Below, piece by piece: positions 43,321-52,948 of a stretch of DNA of 64,000 nt. Each line of letters begins with the position of its first letter. Position 1 is the stretch's first letter. Location: contig NZ_JAUXOV010000070.1 in assembly GCF_030684215.1 (NCBI RefSeq), positions 248,001 to 312,000 on the forward strand, read 5' to 3'. The translations under genes and the position numbers were made by a program. Under the pieces are notes generated by a model. That model did not search any database. It saw only the letters and a list, made by a program, of their open reading frames with translations, and had not been told where the DNA came from. This stretch comes from Pseudotabrizicola sp. Its GTDB lineage: Bacteria > Pseudomonadota > Alphaproteobacteria > Rhodobacterales > Rhodobacteraceae.

Positions 43321-43778
43321 GGTTTGCCCGGCTTGAAAGGAGCCATTCCGGCGCGGGCCAGCGCATCGGCGCGTTCATTTTCGACGTGTCCGGCGTGGCC
43401 CTTGATCCAGCGCCATTCTACCTTGTGCCGCGCCTGCGCCGCCTCCAGCCTTTGCCACAGCTCAATGTTTTTCACTGGCTTGTTGTCTGCGGTTTTCCAG
43501 CCCCTGCGCTTCCAGCCGTGGATCCATGTGGTCACGCCGTTTTTCACATAGGCGCTGTCGGTTACGATGATCAGATCTGATGCGCGCGACAACGCCTCCA
43601 GTGCGGAAATCGCGGCCATCAGCTCCATCCGGTTATTGGTGGTATCCGGCTCGCCGCCTTGCAATTCGCGTTCTTTGACCACCGCGTCGCCGTCGCGGGC
43701 GATCATCAGCACCCCCCAGCCCCCCGGACCGGGATTGCCGGAACAGGCACCGTCAGTATAGGCGAAAAGTTGCGGCAT
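43317..43778 (-). CDS. rnhA: Ribonuclease HI
   Basis: 153 residues. The four carboxylates are in place: Asp in [16 protein letters not shown], Glu in [10 protein letters not shown], Asp in [14 protein letters not shown], and Asp in NERADALAR, with the basic handle [16 protein letters not shown]. It cuts RNA in RNA/DNA hybrids during replication. I placed the start at 43778 (MPQLFAY), dropping an in-frame extension to 43847 that overlaps the DUF3429 gene. Confidence 0.94.
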   Translation of the reverse strand: MPQLFAYTDGACSGNPGPGGWGVLMIARDGDAVVKERELQGGEPDTTNNRMELMAAISALEALSRASDLIIVTDSAYVKNGVTTWIHGWKRRGWKTADNKPVKNIELWQRLEAAQARHKVEWRWIKGHAGHVENERADALARAGMAPFKPGKP

Positions 43779-43836
43779 AGGGCCTCCCGTTGCTGCGCAG
43801 GGGATAGGCTGCGGGCGCGCAGGGGTCAACGCCCGA

Positions 43837-44292
43837 TCAGCTTGCAATCGGCACGATCAGACAGGCCAGCACCACCAGTGTCAGCCCGGCGCGAAACCGC
43901 AGCCACCAATCCGGGGCCGTTCCCATCTTCCAGAAGTGCCAGTCCAGCATGACGAGCCCGACAAAGCCGGCAAAAAGGTTTACCGCCGCGTCGCCGGGGC
44001 TGCCGTTAACCATGAAATACGCCCAAAGCGCCGGGGCGACCGACAGGATATAGCCCACTGCCGCCTCTGGCCCATCCGCCTTGGTGGCAAAGCCCCACAA
44101 CACGCCCGACATGAAAGACAAGATCACCGTGCCATAGGTCAGGCTGACATATGTGCCTATGAACAATGGCCCCACGAACCGACCGCCCCAAGCGGCCAAT
44201 CCGGGTGACAGCGCGGTTGATGCCCCCCAGACAAAGGGGATCAATCCTGCAATCCCTAGAATAAGCGCCGTTCTGGGAATAGGCTCCAACAT
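43837..44292 (-). CDS. DUF3429 family membrane protein
   Basis: 151 residues with four to five helices. [26 protein letters not shown] and [21 protein letters not shown] are the conserved blocks of DUF3429. The family has no known function. It lies between rnhA and LysE-family genes, 58 bases from rnhA, so it could be in the same transcript. The 103 bases upstream of it hold no gene. Confidence 0.82.
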   Translation of the reverse strand: MLEPIPRTALILGIAGLIPFVWGASTALSPGLAAWGGRFVGPLFIGTYVSLTYGTVILSFMSGVLWGFATKADGPEAAVGYILSVAPALWAYFMVNGSPGDAAVNLFAGFVGLVMLDWHFWKMGTAPDWWLRFRAGLTLVVLACLIVPIAS

Positions 44293-44395
44293 ATCACCTT
44301 CAAAAATCTATCAGGCGGCAAGTGATAGGTTGCTCTGCGACGGGGTCCAGTCATTGAGGGGAAAATGACGGCGCTGTTGCCTCCCTGCCATGCGG

Positions 44396-45004
44396 TCAGG
44401 CGCGCTCCATCGCCAACCGCGCGCCCAGTGCCGCAAAAGATGCGGCAAAGGCCCGACGCATTCCGGTCATCAGGCGGGGCGAGGCCAGCACCGCATCGCG
44501 CCCCGACGCGGCAAGCCCGACATACAGCGCAAAGGTCACAAAGGTCATCGCGGTAAACCCGGCCCCCAACTCGACCATGGCCGCCAGACTGGTGGAATCC
44601 CCGGCAGGCATGAACTGCGGCAGGAAGGCTACGAAGAACAGCGGCAGCTTCGGGTTCAGAAGGTTCAGCACAATCCCGCGCCAGACCAGTTGACGCGCAT
44701 TGCCCCCGTGTGACGCCTGCACCGCCATTGATCCGGTCGATTGCAACACCGCGTAGGCCATCCACAAAAGATAGGCTACGCCCGCATATTTGATGGTCTG
44801 GAACAAAAGCGCCGAGGTATGCAGCACCGCCGCCAGCCCCGCCATTGCGATGCCCAGGTGAAACACCGTTGCCAAAGTGCATCCACCCGCCGCCCAAAGC
44901 CCCGACCGAAACCCGCCTCCCAAGGTGACCGACAGGGTATAGACCACGCCAATGCCGGGGGTGATGCAAACGACAAAGGCGGTCAGCAGAAACTCTGGGC
45001 TCAT
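44396..45004 (-). CDS. LysE/RhtB-family amino-acid exporter
   Basis: 202 residues and six helices. TAFVVCITPGIGVVYTLSVTLGGGFRSGL (the family P-G-P-like start), SGLWAAGGCTLATV and GIVLNLLNPKLPLFFVAFLPQF (NP-K-hhFF) are diagnostic. LysE/RhtB proteins export lysine, homoserine or related compounds. The substrate cannot be specified. It starts 18 bases after the ispH stop, so it may be co-transcribed with ispH. Confidence 0.9.
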   Translation of the reverse strand: MSPEFLLTAFVVCITPGIGVVYTLSVTLGGGFRSGLWAAGGCTLATVFHLGIAMAGLAAVLHTSALLFQTIKYAGVAYLLWMAYAVLQSTGSMAVQASHGGNARQLVWRGIVLNLLNPKLPLFFVAFLPQFMPAGDSTSLAAMVELGAGFTAMTFVTFALYVGLAASGRDAVLASPRLMTGMRRAFAASFAALGARLAMERA

Positions 45005-45022
45005 CTGATCACCTTTACGGGC

Positions 45023-45976
45023 TTATGCAGGCTCGCGCAGGATGCGCGGGACCTTGAATTCGATATTTTCCTGCGCAGTTTCCACCAATTCCACCTTTGT
45101 TGTAAACCGCGCGCGGAAGGCGTCGATGACCTCATCCACCAGCACTTCGGGCGCGCTTGCCCCCGCAGTGATGCCAACCGACCGGATGCCCTCCAGCGCG
45201 CGCCAGTCGATATCTGTGGCCCGCTGGATCAGTTGCGCATAAGCGCAACCCGCCGCCGACCCGACCTCAACCAGCCGTTTCGAGTTCGACGAATTCGGTG
45301 CGCCGATCACCAGCAGCGCATCAATGCGCGGTGCAATCGCCTTGACCGCCATCTGACGGTTCGTGGTGGCGTAGCAGATGTCTTCATGCGCGGGGGCATT
45401 GATTGCCGGAAACCGCGTCTTCAGCGCCGCTGCGATATCCGCCGTGTCATCGACTGACAGCGTGGTCTGGGTGATGAACGCCAGCTTGGCAGGGTCGCGC
45501 ACGACCAGCCCGGCCACATCGGCCACCGTTTCCACCAGCAGCACTTCGCCGGTGGGCAATTGGCCCATGGTGCCCACGGTTTCCGGGTGGCCTTCATGGC
45601 CGATCATGATCATCTGCAACCCGTTTTCGTGATGTCGCGCGGCCTCGTTATGCACCTTTGTCACCAAGGGGCAGGTGGCATCTACTGCGATCATCTCGCG
45701 CCGCGCGGCCTCGGCTGGTACCGCCTTTGGCACACCATGGGCGGAAAACACCACTGGGCGATCTTGCGGGCAATCGTCGAGTTCTTCGACAAACACGGCC
45801 CCTTGGGCGCGCAAAGCATCGACCACGAATTTGTTGTGCACGATCTCGTGACGCACATAAACCGGCGCGCCCCATTTTTGCAGCGCCAGTTCCACGATTT
45901 TTATCGCACGGTCCACACCGGCGCAAAACCCGCGCGGGGCGGCCAGATACAGGTGCAGAGGGGGCAGATCGGTCAT
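45023..45976 (-). CDS. ispH: 4-hydroxy-3-methylbut-2-enyl diphosphate reductase
   Basis: 317 residues. The three cluster cysteines are in [12 protein letters not shown] (Cys18), [13 protein letters not shown] and [10 protein letters not shown]; the substrate-binding HxxH/E pattern and [15 protein letters not shown] are present. It is the last enzyme of the MEP isoprenoid pathway, turning HMBPP into IPP and DMAPP with an iron-sulfur cluster. It precedes the LysE-family gene by 18 bases. Its start is at 45976; nothing else lies between it and the YqaA gene except 72 bases. Confidence 0.95.
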   Translation of the reverse strand: MTDLPPLHLYLAAPRGFCAGVDRAIKIVELALQKWGAPVYVRHEIVHNKFVVDALRAQGAVFVEELDDCPQDRPVVFSAHGVPKAVPAEAARREMIAVDATCPLVTKVHNEAARHHENGLQMIMIGHEGHPETVGTMGQLPTGEVLLVETVADVAGLVVRDPAKLAFITQTTLSVDDTADIAAALKTRFPAINAPAHEDICYATTNRQMAVKAIAPRIDALLVIGAPNSSNSKRLVEVGSAAGCAYAQLIQRATDIDWRALEGIRSVGITAGASAPEVLVDEVIDAFRARFTTKVELVETAQENIEFKVPRILREPA

Positions 45977-46048
45977 GGCGGGCCTGTGGTTTGCTCTGCC
46001 CCAGAGGTAAGGCGATATGGGCCGCAGGTCCAGCCCCCGCAGCCGCTT

Positions 46049-46507
46049 TCAGCCCCAGATGCCCAGCCCGATCAGCGCCACCACTGCGTAGCGCGCTATC
46101 TTTGCAATCGTGACCAGAACCAAAAAGCGGGGCAGGGGCACCCGCAACGCCCCCGACAGCGCCACGATCAGATCACCCCCCGGTGCCCAACTGAAAAGCA
46201 GCGCCCAGACACCCCAACGCCCGAACCAGCCTTCGGCTTTTGCCTGCCGTTCTGGTGTAAGCCCCAGCCAGCGTGCGCCCCTGTCACCCCCCAGGCCCCG
46301 CCCCAAGGCATAGGTCACACAAGACCCAAGGATATTGCCCACAGAGGCCACAGCAACCAGCGCCCATACCGACAGCGTGCCCTGCGCCATCAGCGCAAGA
46401 AAAACCACTTCGGACTGAAAGGGCACCGGCGTTGCTGCCAGAAAAGCCGCTACAAAAAGCCCTGCAAGCGAGGTTCCGGTCAGCACGGCTGGAAAAAGGG
46501 GAAACAA
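46049..46507 (-). CDS. YqaA-family (VTT/SNARE-associated) membrane protein
   Basis: 152 residues with four helices. AGLFVAAFLAATPVPFQSEVVFLALM and NILGSCVTYALGRGLGG match the VTT domain (E-x-x-hP and G-x-x-h-x-Y-x-h-G motifs), then WALLFSWAPGGDLIVALSGALRVP. VTT proteins include DedA flippases, but YqaA itself is uncharacterised. It converges on nothing; the neighbouring NYN gene ends 91 bases away on the same strand, with a terminator hairpin in the gap. Confidence 0.85.
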   Translation of the reverse strand: MFPLFPAVLTGTSLAGLFVAAFLAATPVPFQSEVVFLALMAQGTLSVWALVAVASVGNILGSCVTYALGRGLGGDRGARWLGLTPERQAKAEGWFGRWGVWALLFSWAPGGDLIVALSGALRVPLPRFLVLVTIAKIARYAVVALIGLGIWG

Positions 46508-46567
46508 AGGTTCATGCGCGCGGCTATCGCAAAGAAAGTGGTGCGATGCAAACCGGATTGCCCGAAT

Positions 46568-46591
46568 AAAACCGGGGCGCCGTAGCGCCCC
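46568..46591 (-). terminator. Intrinsic terminator of the NYN gene
   Basis: GGGGCGC (46574-46580), CGTA loop, GCGCCCC (46585-46591). On the minus strand it is followed by GGTTTTATT. It begins 7 bases after the stop at 46598. Confidence 0.8.
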
Positions 46592-46597
46592 GCTGTC

Positions 46598-47176
46598 TTA
46601 CTTGACCATTTCCACAGCGTCTTCGCGCTCGCCAAACGGGCGCGGATCACGGGGTGGGCGGCCGATCACATCGCGCAGCTCTTCCAGTTCGATGAAATTG
46701 TCACACTGGCGGCGCAGCTCGTCTGCGATCATCGGTGGCTGGCTGCGGATGGTAGACACAACTGACACGCGCACACCCTGCCGTTGCAGACTCTCGATCA
46801 GCGGCCGGAAATCCCCATCCCCGGAAAACAGAACGATATGATCCACATGCGGCGCAAGTTCCATGGCATTGACGGCAAGTTCAATATCCATGTTCCCCTT
46901 GACCTTCCGCCGGCCCTGGCTGTCGGTGTATTCCTTGGCCGGCTTGGTCACCATGGTAAAGCCGTTGTAATGCAGCCAGTCTACCAGTGGGCGGATCGGT
47001 GAATATTCGTCATTTTCCAAAAGCGCAGTGTAGTAGAACGCCCGCAACAGCTTGCCACGGCGCATGAATTCCTGCCGAAGCAGCTTGTAGTCGATATCAA
47101 ACCCCAGCGCTTTGGCCGCAGCATAAAGGTTTGACCCGTCAATGAACAACGCAAGTCGTTCGTCCTTGTAAAACAT
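46598..47176 (-). CDS. NYN-domain (LabA/DUF88) ribonuclease-like protein
   Basis: 192 residues. The NYN/PIN-like catalytic acids are in LALFIDGSNLYAAA, KGNMDIELAVNAM and VLFSGDGDFRPLIE. EELRDVIGRPPR follows as a linker. NYN proteins are metal-dependent RNases; LabA members affect circadian or developmental control in some bacteria, but no specific target is known here. I chose 47176 (MFYKDERLALF) over an extension to 47269. The gene is divergent to folK over 149 bases. Confidence 0.88.
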   Translation of the reverse strand: MFYKDERLALFIDGSNLYAAAKALGFDIDYKLLRQEFMRRGKLLRAFYYTALLENDEYSPIRPLVDWLHYNGFTMVTKPAKEYTDSQGRRKVKGNMDIELAVNAMELAPHVDHIVLFSGDGDFRPLIESLQRQGVRVSVVSTIRSQPPMIADELRRQCDNFIELEELRDVIGRPPRDPRPFGEREDAVEMVK

Positions 47177-47325
47177 TTGTAAATCCCCTCGAAAATCCTG
47201 ACTTTGTCGCACCAAAATGTGAGTGGTGTGGTGGCTTTGACAATCGGCGCGATGTAAAGACAATGCCAAGTATCAGGTCGAAACTTGGTGCCGCAAGTTG
47301 GTCTATACGAAAGTGTAATACTGCC

Positions 47326-47901
47326 ATGAACGACAAGATGCGCGCTTTGATTGCATTCGGCGCCAATCTGCCATTCGGCGCGTCTTTGCCTGCACAAACA
47401 ATCGCCGATGCTGTCGCGTGTCTTGATGCTCGTGCAGTTAATGTAAAAGCCTGTAGCCGCCTGTTCAAGACGCCCTGCTTTCCAAAAGGCGCTGGTCCCG
47501 ACTATGTGAACGCTGCGGCAGTGCTGGAGGTGTCGGCAGATATGACACCATTTGCCCTGCTCCAGCATCTGCACGCGGTTGAGGCCCGATTTGGCCGCAG
47601 CCGCAATACGCGCTGGGGGATGCGCACGCTGGATATCGATTTGCTCGCGCTGGACAGTCTGGTGTTGCCCGATCCCGCAGGACAAGCGCATTGGCGTGAC
47701 CTGTCGCCGGATGATCAGGCCCGGCTGTCGCCTGACGAGTTGATCTTGCCGCATCCCAGGCTTCAGGACCGCGCTTTTGTGCTGGTGCCCCTTGCGGATA
47801 TCGCACCGGATTGGGTTCACCCGATCCTGCAGCGCAGCGTGGTGCAGATGCTGGAGGCACTTTCCGCTAAAGATCGCGCCGAAGTCCGGGTGTTTGCCTG
47901 A
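47326..47901 (+). CDS. folK: 2-amino-4-hydroxy-6-hydroxymethyldihydropteridine diphosphokinase
   Basis: 191 residues, longer than the 158-residue E. coli enzyme by a C-terminal segment. ALIAFGANLPFGAS, YVNAAAVLEV and the signature RWGMRTLDIDLLAL (RxxxRxIDID) are clear, as is LPHPRLQDRAFVLVPL. It transfers pyrophosphate from ATP to the pterin in folate synthesis. A run TAATAC lies 10 bases before the ATG. The extra insert SLVLPDPAGQAHWRDLSPDDQARLSPDE separates the catalytic core from LPHPR, as in other Rhodobacterales. Confidence 0.9.
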   Translation: MNDKMRALIAFGANLPFGASLPAQTIADAVACLDARAVNVKACSRLFKTPCFPKGAGPDYVNAAAVLEVSADMTPFALLQHLHAVEARFGRSRNTRWGMRTLDIDLLALDSLVLPDPAGQAHWRDLSPDDQARLSPDELILPHPRLQDRAFVLVPLADIAPDWVHPILQRSVVQMLEALSAKDRAEVRVFA

Positions 47902-47976
47902 ATCCGGGGTTGTCAAGGCCGGGCATCGCGCGTAAGTACACGCTTTCCATGCCCCCAAGACCAACTGGAGTCGTCC

Positions 47977-48330
47977 ATGGCCCGCGTGACGGTTGAAGAC
48001 TGCGTTGACAAGGTTCCGAACCGGTTCGAACTGGTGATGCTTGCCGCCCATCGGGCGCGCGAAATCCAGTCCGGCTCGCCGCTGACCATTGATCGCGATA
48101 ATGATAAGAACCCGGTTGTCGCCCTGCGCGAGATCGCGGATGAAACCCAATCGGCAGAATCTCTGCGCGAACGGATGATCGAAAGCCATCAGACCCAGAT
48201 TGAGGTTGATGAGCCCGAAGATGACCAGATGGCTTTGCTGATGTCGGGCGAAATTGACCGCCCAATGCAGGACGACATGTCCGAAGAAAAGCTGTTGCGC
48301 GCCCTGATGGAAGCACAGGGCGAACTCTAA
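47977..48330 (+). CDS. rpoZ: DNA-directed RNA polymerase omega subunit
   Basis: 117 residues. [30 protein letters not shown] is the conserved N-terminus of omega; the acidic C-terminal extension ([12 protein letters not shown]) is typical of alphaproteobacteria. It aids RNA polymerase assembly and, in other bacteria, forms part of the ppGpp site, so the adjacent RSH gene is a familiar neighbour. The two genes lie 30 bases apart. Confidence 0.95.
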   Translation: MARVTVEDCVDKVPNRFELVMLAAHRAREIQSGSPLTIDRDNDKNPVVALREIADETQSAESLRERMIESHQTQIEVDEPEDDQMALLMSGEIDRPMQDDMSEEKLLRALMEAQGEL

Positions 48331-48360
48331 ACCGGGGGGAACCCCGCTTCAGGGGCGATG

Positions 48361-50478
48361 ATGATCGACGTAGAAGACCTCATCGCCCTTGTCCGGAATT
48401 ACAATCCGCGAACCAATGCCGATCTGATCCGCCGCGCCTACGCGTACGGCATGCAGATGCATGAAGGTCAGATGCGCAAATCGGGTGAGCCGTATTTCAC
48501 CCACCCCGTCGCCGTTGCCGCCATTCTGACGGAACAGCGGCTTGATGATGCGACCATCGTGACGGCGCTGCTGCATGACACGATCGAAGACACCAAGTCC
48601 ACCTATACCGAGGTTGAACGCCAGTTCGGTCAAGAGGTGGCCGAGTTGGTCGATGGCGTCACCAAGCTGACCAACCTGCAATTGTCATCGACCGAAACCC
48701 AGCAGGCGGAAAACTTCCGCAAGCTGTTCATGGCGATGTCCAAAGACCTGCGGGTGATTCTGGTCAAACTGGCCGACCGTTTGCATAATATGCGCACGAT
48801 CAAATCGATGCGGGTGGAAAAGCAGGCGCAAAAAGCCCGCGAAACCATGGAAATCTATGCCCCGCTTGCCGGGCGCATGGGCATGCAATGGATGCGTGAA
48901 GAGTTGGAGGATCTGTCCTTCAAGGTTCTGAACCCTGATGCGCGCAATTCTATCATCCGCCGATTCCTGACCCTGCAACGCGAAGCAGGCGATGTGGTTC
49001 ACAAGATCACGGCCGATATCCGGCATGAATTGGAAAAGGTCGAGATAGAGGCCACCGTATATGGGCGCGCGAAAAAGCCGTTTTCAATCTGGCGCAAGAT
49101 GCAGGAAAAGGATTTGGCGTTTTCGCGCCTGTCCGACATTTACGGTTTTCGCATCATTTGCGCCAATGTGGCAGAATGCTACACCATCCTTGGCGTGATT
49201 CATCAGCGCTGGCGCTCGGTGCCGGGCCGCTTCAAGGATTACATTAGCCAACCAAAAACCAACGGCTACCGCTCTATCCACACCACGGTATCGGGCCGCG
49301 ACGGTAAACGGGTAGAGGTGCAGATCCGCACGCGCGAGATGCACGAAGTAGCCGAGGCGGGCGTCGCAGCGCACTGGTCTTACCGCGAAGGCGTGCGCGC
49401 CCAGAACCCCTTTGCCATTGATCCCGGCAAGTGGATTGCGTCGATGACCGAACGGTTCGACGAAGGCGATCACGACGAGTTTCTCGAACACGTCAAGCTT
49501 GAGATGTATTCGGATCAGGTATTTTGCTTCACGCCCAAGGGCGATGTGGTGCAGCTTCCCCGCGGGGCAACCCCCTTGGATTACGCCTATTCGATCCACA
49601 CCCGCATTGGGAATTCCTGCGTGTCGGCCAAGGTTGACGGCATTCGCGTGCCGTTGTGGACACGGCTGAAAAACGGCCAATCGGTCGAGATCATCACCGC
49701 CGAAGGTCAACGCCCGCAGGCCAGCTGGATCGACATTGTGACAACGGGTCGCGCTAAGGCAGCGATCCGCAAGTCACTGCGCGAAGAAGACCGGGGTCGC
49801 TTTATCAAGCTGGGGCAGGAACTTGCCCGCGCGGCCTTTGATCACGTTGGCAAGAAGGCTAGCGAAAAGGCGTTGCGCACCGCCGCCAAAATGTTGGGCC
49901 TGCATGACGAAGAAGACCTGCTTGCCCGCCTTGGGTCTGCCGAACTGACTGCGCGCCGCGTGGTTGAGACGCTTTATCCCGAACTTGCGCGCGCCGATCT
50001 GGAGGTGGTGGACGCCGCTCGCCCGGTTCTGGGCCTGTCCGATGATCAGGCTTTCCGCCGCGCGCCATGCTGCCAACCGGTGCCGGGTGAGCGCATTGTC
50101 GGCATCACTTACCGGGGCAAGGGCGTTGTGGCTCATGCCATCGACTGCCCGGCGCTGGAAGAGTTTGAGGAACAGACCGAACGCTGGGTTGATCTGGCCT
50201 GGCACTCTGGTCGCCACGCTGCGGTGCATACCGTGACGATGGAAATGACGATTGCCAACGATGCGGGCGTCCTTGGTCGCATTTGCACCTTGATTGGCGA
50301 GCAGCGCGCCAATATCTCTGACTTGAGGTTTACAGATCGCAAGCCAGACTTTTATCGTCTGATTGTGGACGTTGATCTTCGTGATGTCGAACATCTGCAT
50401 ATGGTTATGACGGCGCTTGAGGCCGAAACCGATGTTGCGCAGGTGTCGCGGTATCGTGATAAAACCCGCAAGCCATAG
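48361..50478 (+). CDS. Bifunctional (p)ppGpp synthetase/hydrolase (RSH family)
   Basis: 705 residues. The HD hydrolase domain (about 45-150) has TALLHDTIEDT and KLADRLHNMRTI; the synthetase domain (about 240-350) has DIYGFRIICA and NGYRSIHTTVSG; then TGS (FTPKGDVVQLPRGATPLDYAYSIH) and a C-terminal ACT domain. As the only RSH in sight it should both make and break the alarmone. Its intact HD residues argue for a Rel/SpoT bifunctional protein rather than a hydrolase-dead RelA. MM allows starts at 48358 and 48361. Confidence 0.93.
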   Translation: MIDVEDLIALVRNYNPRTNADLIRRAYAYGMQMHEGQMRKSGEPYFTHPVAVAAILTEQRLDDATIVTALLHDTIEDTKSTYTEVERQFGQEVAELVDGVTKLTNLQLSSTETQQAENFRKLFMAMSKDLRVILVKLADRLHNMRTIKSMRVEKQAQKARETMEIYAPLAGRMGMQWMREELEDLSFKVLNPDARNSIIRRFLTLQREAGDVVHKITADIRHELEKVEIEATVYGRAKKPFSIWRKMQEKDLAFSRLSDIYGFRIICANVAECYTILGVIHQRWRSVPGRFKDYISQPKTNGYRSIHTTVSGRDGKRVEVQIRTREMHEVAEAGVAAHWSYREGVRAQNPFAIDPGKWIASMTERFDEGDHDEFLEHVKLEMYSDQVFCFTPKGDVVQLPRGATPLDYAYSIHTRIGNSCVSAKVDGIRVPLWTRLKNGQSVEIITAEGQRPQASWIDIVTTGRAKAAIRKSLREEDRGRFIKLGQELARAAFDHVGKKASEKALRTAAKMLGLHDEEDLLARLGSAELTARRVVETLYPELARADLEVVDAARPVLGLSDDQAFRRAPCCQPVPGERIVGITYRGKGVVAHAIDCPALEEFEEQTERWVDLAWHSGRHAAVHTVTMEMTIANDAGVLGRICTLIGEQRANISDLRFTDRKPDFYRLIVDVDLRDVEHLHMVMTALEAETDVAQVSRYRDKTRKP

Positions 50479-50520
50479 CGTAGGCAGGCACGGGTCGAGT
50501 GGTAAGAAGGGGACTGAGGC

Positions 50521-51198
50521 GTGGTGTTTCGTCGCCGCAACAAACGGTCATGGCCGGAACGGCTTAAGGCGCTGGTCTATCCGCAAGGCGGATGGATGCG
50601 TGCGGGCTATTATGTCTGGCACCGTCTGACGCGACTGCCGGACCCGCCGCACCGAATTGCACGGGGCATCTTTGCTGGTGTGTTCATTTCGTTTACGCCT
50701 TTGTTCGGCCTGCATTTCTTTGCCTCGGCTTTTCTGGCCTTTCTGATGCGCGGCAATATCATCGCGGCAATTTTTGCGACGTTCTTCGGCAATCCGATTA
50801 CCTTTCCCATCATTGCCGTAAGCTCGGTGCAACTTGGGCACTGGCTTTTGGGTACGGGTGTTGATGCTGTCCCCGCCCGTCTTATCCTGACTGCGTTCAC
50901 CAATGCGGGGGGGGAGATATGGTCAAACATTCTGGCCACATTCACGGGTGATCCAACACAATGGGGCAAATTGCGTCATTTTTATTATGGCCTGTTCAAA
51001 CCCTATTTCGTGGGAGGAATCATTCCGGGCCTGATTGTTGCGACGGTGTGTTATTATGTCAGTCTGCCGATTATTCTTGGCTATCAGAAGCTGCGTCAAA
51101 AAAGACGGCGCGAGCGTGCAGAGAATCTGCGCGAGCGGGCGGCCGCACGTTTGCGCGCCCGGTCTTCGGTCGATGACGGAGCATCCGGGGGAAGCTGA
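50521..51198 (+). CDS. DUF2062 membrane protein, first of a tandem pair
   Basis: 225 residues. PHRIARGIFAGVFISFTPLFGLHFFAS and MRGNIIAAIFATFFGNPITFPII are the DUF2062 signature with its conserved N-P. Two to three helices; a basic C-terminal tail rich in Arg. Begins with a GTG 42 bases after the RSH stop. Function unknown in all bacteria. The next gene is a clear paralogue with the same start MVFxRRxxRxW. Confidence 0.82.
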   Translation: MVFRRRNKRSWPERLKALVYPQGGWMRAGYYVWHRLTRLPDPPHRIARGIFAGVFISFTPLFGLHFFASAFLAFLMRGNIIAAIFATFFGNPITFPIIAVSSVQLGHWLLGTGVDAVPARLILTAFTNAGGEIWSNILATFTGDPTQWGKLRHFYYGLFKPYFVGGIIPGLIVATVCYYVSLPIILGYQKLRQKRRRERAENLRERAAARLRARSSVDDGASGGS

Positions 51199-51361
51199 GG
51201 CTGTGACGCCCTTCACAATTTGCGTTGGGGTGTTCACGAAACGCTGTTGGGCCGCCTCTATTTCTGGCGTGTCAGTCACATCGAAGTCATGTATTGCGGC
51301 TTCTGTCAGGCTATGGTGTCCGCCCAGATCGGGCGCGCCGAAGGCCTAAGCGAGGAACGAC

Positions 51362-52087
51362 GTGGTTTTTAAAAGGCGTGACCGGCGGGGTTGGCTGGCT
51401 TGGGTGCGGGAGATGTTCTACCCAACCGGGGGCTTTCGTCGTGCGACCCGCTATGTCATCCACCGCATGCAGCGTTTGCCCGACCGCCCGCACCGTATTG
51501 CGCGCGGGGTGTTTGCAGGCAGTCTGATCGGTTTTCTTCCTCTGCCGGGGTTGCAGTTTCTGGGAGCGTGGGGGCTGGCCTTTCTGATGCGTGGCAACAT
51601 TCTTGCGGCGCTGCTGGCCACGTTCAACTCCAACCCGATCACCACGCCCTTTTTTGCAGTGGGGGCAATCTCGCTGGGGCATTGGATGCTGGGCATCGAC
51701 ACGCCGCTGACCGCCGAGGCCATCGGTGACGGCTTCGGCCGCGCGGGCACAGAGCTTTGGCATAATTTTCTGGCGATCTTTGGTCCCGAACATATGCATT
51801 GGGATGGGTTGGCGCAGTTCTGGTCTGATATCTACCTGCCCTATTTCATCGGCGCGCTGGGGCCGGGCATTCTGCTGAGTTTGATCTTTTACTACATCAC
51901 CATTCCGCTGGTCGAAGCCTATCAGAACGCCCGCAGTGTCAAATTCAAGGAACAGAGTGAAAAGCGCCTGCTGTTGCGCGAAAAGCTGGCGGCGCTGGGC
52001 TTGCGCGGTGAGCCGAAGAAGGGCCCTGTGAGAGACCCTGTGACCGATACAAAACAAGGGGATGACGTGCCCCCACCAGCGCCCTAA
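51362..52087 (+). CDS. DUF2062 membrane protein, second of a tandem pair
   Basis: 241 residues. PHRIARGVFAGSLIGFLPLPGLQFLGA and MRGNILAALLATFNSNPITTPFFAVG are the same blocks as in the previous gene, and the helix pattern is the same. GTG start at 51362 after AGCGAGGAACG. The C-terminus is longer and ends in a Pro-rich segment. The 163 bases between the two paralogues hold no gene. Because both are kept, they may make a heteromer or act under different conditions. Confidence 0.82.
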   Translation: MVFKRRDRRGWLAWVREMFYPTGGFRRATRYVIHRMQRLPDRPHRIARGVFAGSLIGFLPLPGLQFLGAWGLAFLMRGNILAALLATFNSNPITTPFFAVGAISLGHWMLGIDTPLTAEAIGDGFGRAGTELWHNFLAIFGPEHMHWDGLAQFWSDIYLPYFIGALGPGILLSLIFYYITIPLVEAYQNARSVKFKEQSEKRLLLREKLAALGLRGEPKKGPVRDPVTDTKQGDDVPPPAP

Positions 52088-52119
52088 TCTTTACTGGGTG
52101 ACGACAAGAGGATACGGCC

Positions 52120-52872
52120 ATGACACACAGCGGCAAACTTCGACTTGGGGTCAACATTGACCATGTGGCGACCCTGCGCAATGCACGCGGTTCGGCATGG
52201 CCTGACCCGCTGCGAGCGGCGCTGCTGGCCGAGGCGGCCGGGGCCGATGGGATCACTGCCCACTTGCGCGAAGATCGCCGCCATATCCGCGACGGCGATA
52301 TGGCCGCTCTGAAAGATGGGATCGGCATTCCGCTGAACTTTGAATGCGGCGCAACGGATGAGATGCAGGCAATCTGTCTTGCGACGCGCCCTCATGCCGT
52401 GTGTCTTGTGCCAGAACGTCGAGAGGAGCGCACGACAGAAGGCGGGCTGGATGTGGCAGGCGACACCAACCGGCTGGCGGCCTTTGTCGCGCCGCTGCGG
52501 GACGCAGGGGCGCGTGTCAGCATGTTTATCAGCCATGACGCGCGCCAGATCGAAGCCTCGGCCCGGATTGGCGCGGCTGTGGTCGAACTGCACACGGGGC
52601 TTTATTCCGATCTGCACGCAGAGGGCCGGCTTGAGGCGGCGGAAGCCGAACTTGAGGCGTTGCGCAAGGGGGCGGCCTTGGCCCATAGTCTTGGACTGGA
52701 GGTTCATGCGGGGCATGGGCTGACCTTTGACAACGTGGCCCCCGTCGCCGCGATCCCGCAAGTGGTAGAGCTGAACATCGGGCATTTTCTGATCGGCGAG
52801 GCGGTATTTATGGGTCTTGGTCCGGCAATCCTGGAGATGCGGCGCTTGATGGATGCGGCGCGGGGTCTGTGA
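52120..52872 (+). CDS. pdxJ: Pyridoxine 5'-phosphate synthase
   Basis: 250 residues. [18 protein letters not shown] is the start motif with the active His; [13 protein letters not shown] and FECGATDEM follow. [13 protein letters not shown] and [13 protein letters not shown] bind the phosphates. It condenses 3-amino-1-hydroxyacetone phosphate with deoxyxylulose phosphate. AGGATACGGCC precedes the ATG. It heads a plus-strand run through acpS and lepB. Confidence 0.95.
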   Translation: MTHSGKLRLGVNIDHVATLRNARGSAWPDPLRAALLAEAAGADGITAHLREDRRHIRDGDMAALKDGIGIPLNFECGATDEMQAICLATRPHAVCLVPERREERTTEGGLDVAGDTNRLAAFVAPLRDAGARVSMFISHDARQIEASARIGAAVVELHTGLYSDLHAEGRLEAAEAELEALRKGAALAHSLGLEVHAGHGLTFDNVAPVAAIPQVVELNIGHFLIGEAVFMGLGPAILEMRRLMDAARGL

Positions 52873-52900
52873 ACGGGTCGCTTGGGGCAGAGGGCGAAAG

Positions 52901-52948
52901 ATGAGTATTTGGAAAGCAGCAATTGTCAGAGGCGCGTCATGCGCCTGA
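52901..52948 (+). CDS. Possible 15-codon leader ORF containing element G (speculative)
   Basis: ATG (52901) follows GAGGGCGAAAG and opens a 15-codon frame beginning MSIWKAA, which ends at a TGA after the start of the next gene. The coding sequence is simply the dispersed element plus a few codons. Nothing shows it is translated; the similar frame at 59321 (MSIYAKMK) makes it worth noting. Confidence 0.2.
   Translation: MSIWKAAIVRGASCA
52903..52922 (+). repeat. Dispersed GAGTATTT element, copy G (AGCAGCAA tail)
   Basis: GAGTATTTGGAAAGCAGCAA, a perfect match to copies E and I. It lies 31 bases after the pdxJ stop, on its strand. It is the only copy between two plus-strand genes with the next start close by (52939). 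No stem precedes it. Confidence 0.75.

Noticed and set aside
48010-48040. GGTTCGAA-like sequence considered as a tRNA T-arm
   Set aside because: It lies inside rpoZ and no cloverleaf can be drawn around it.
46981-48189. 402-residue minus-strand frame opposite folK and rpoZ
   Set aside because: It is antisense to two well-recognised genes and resembles no protein.
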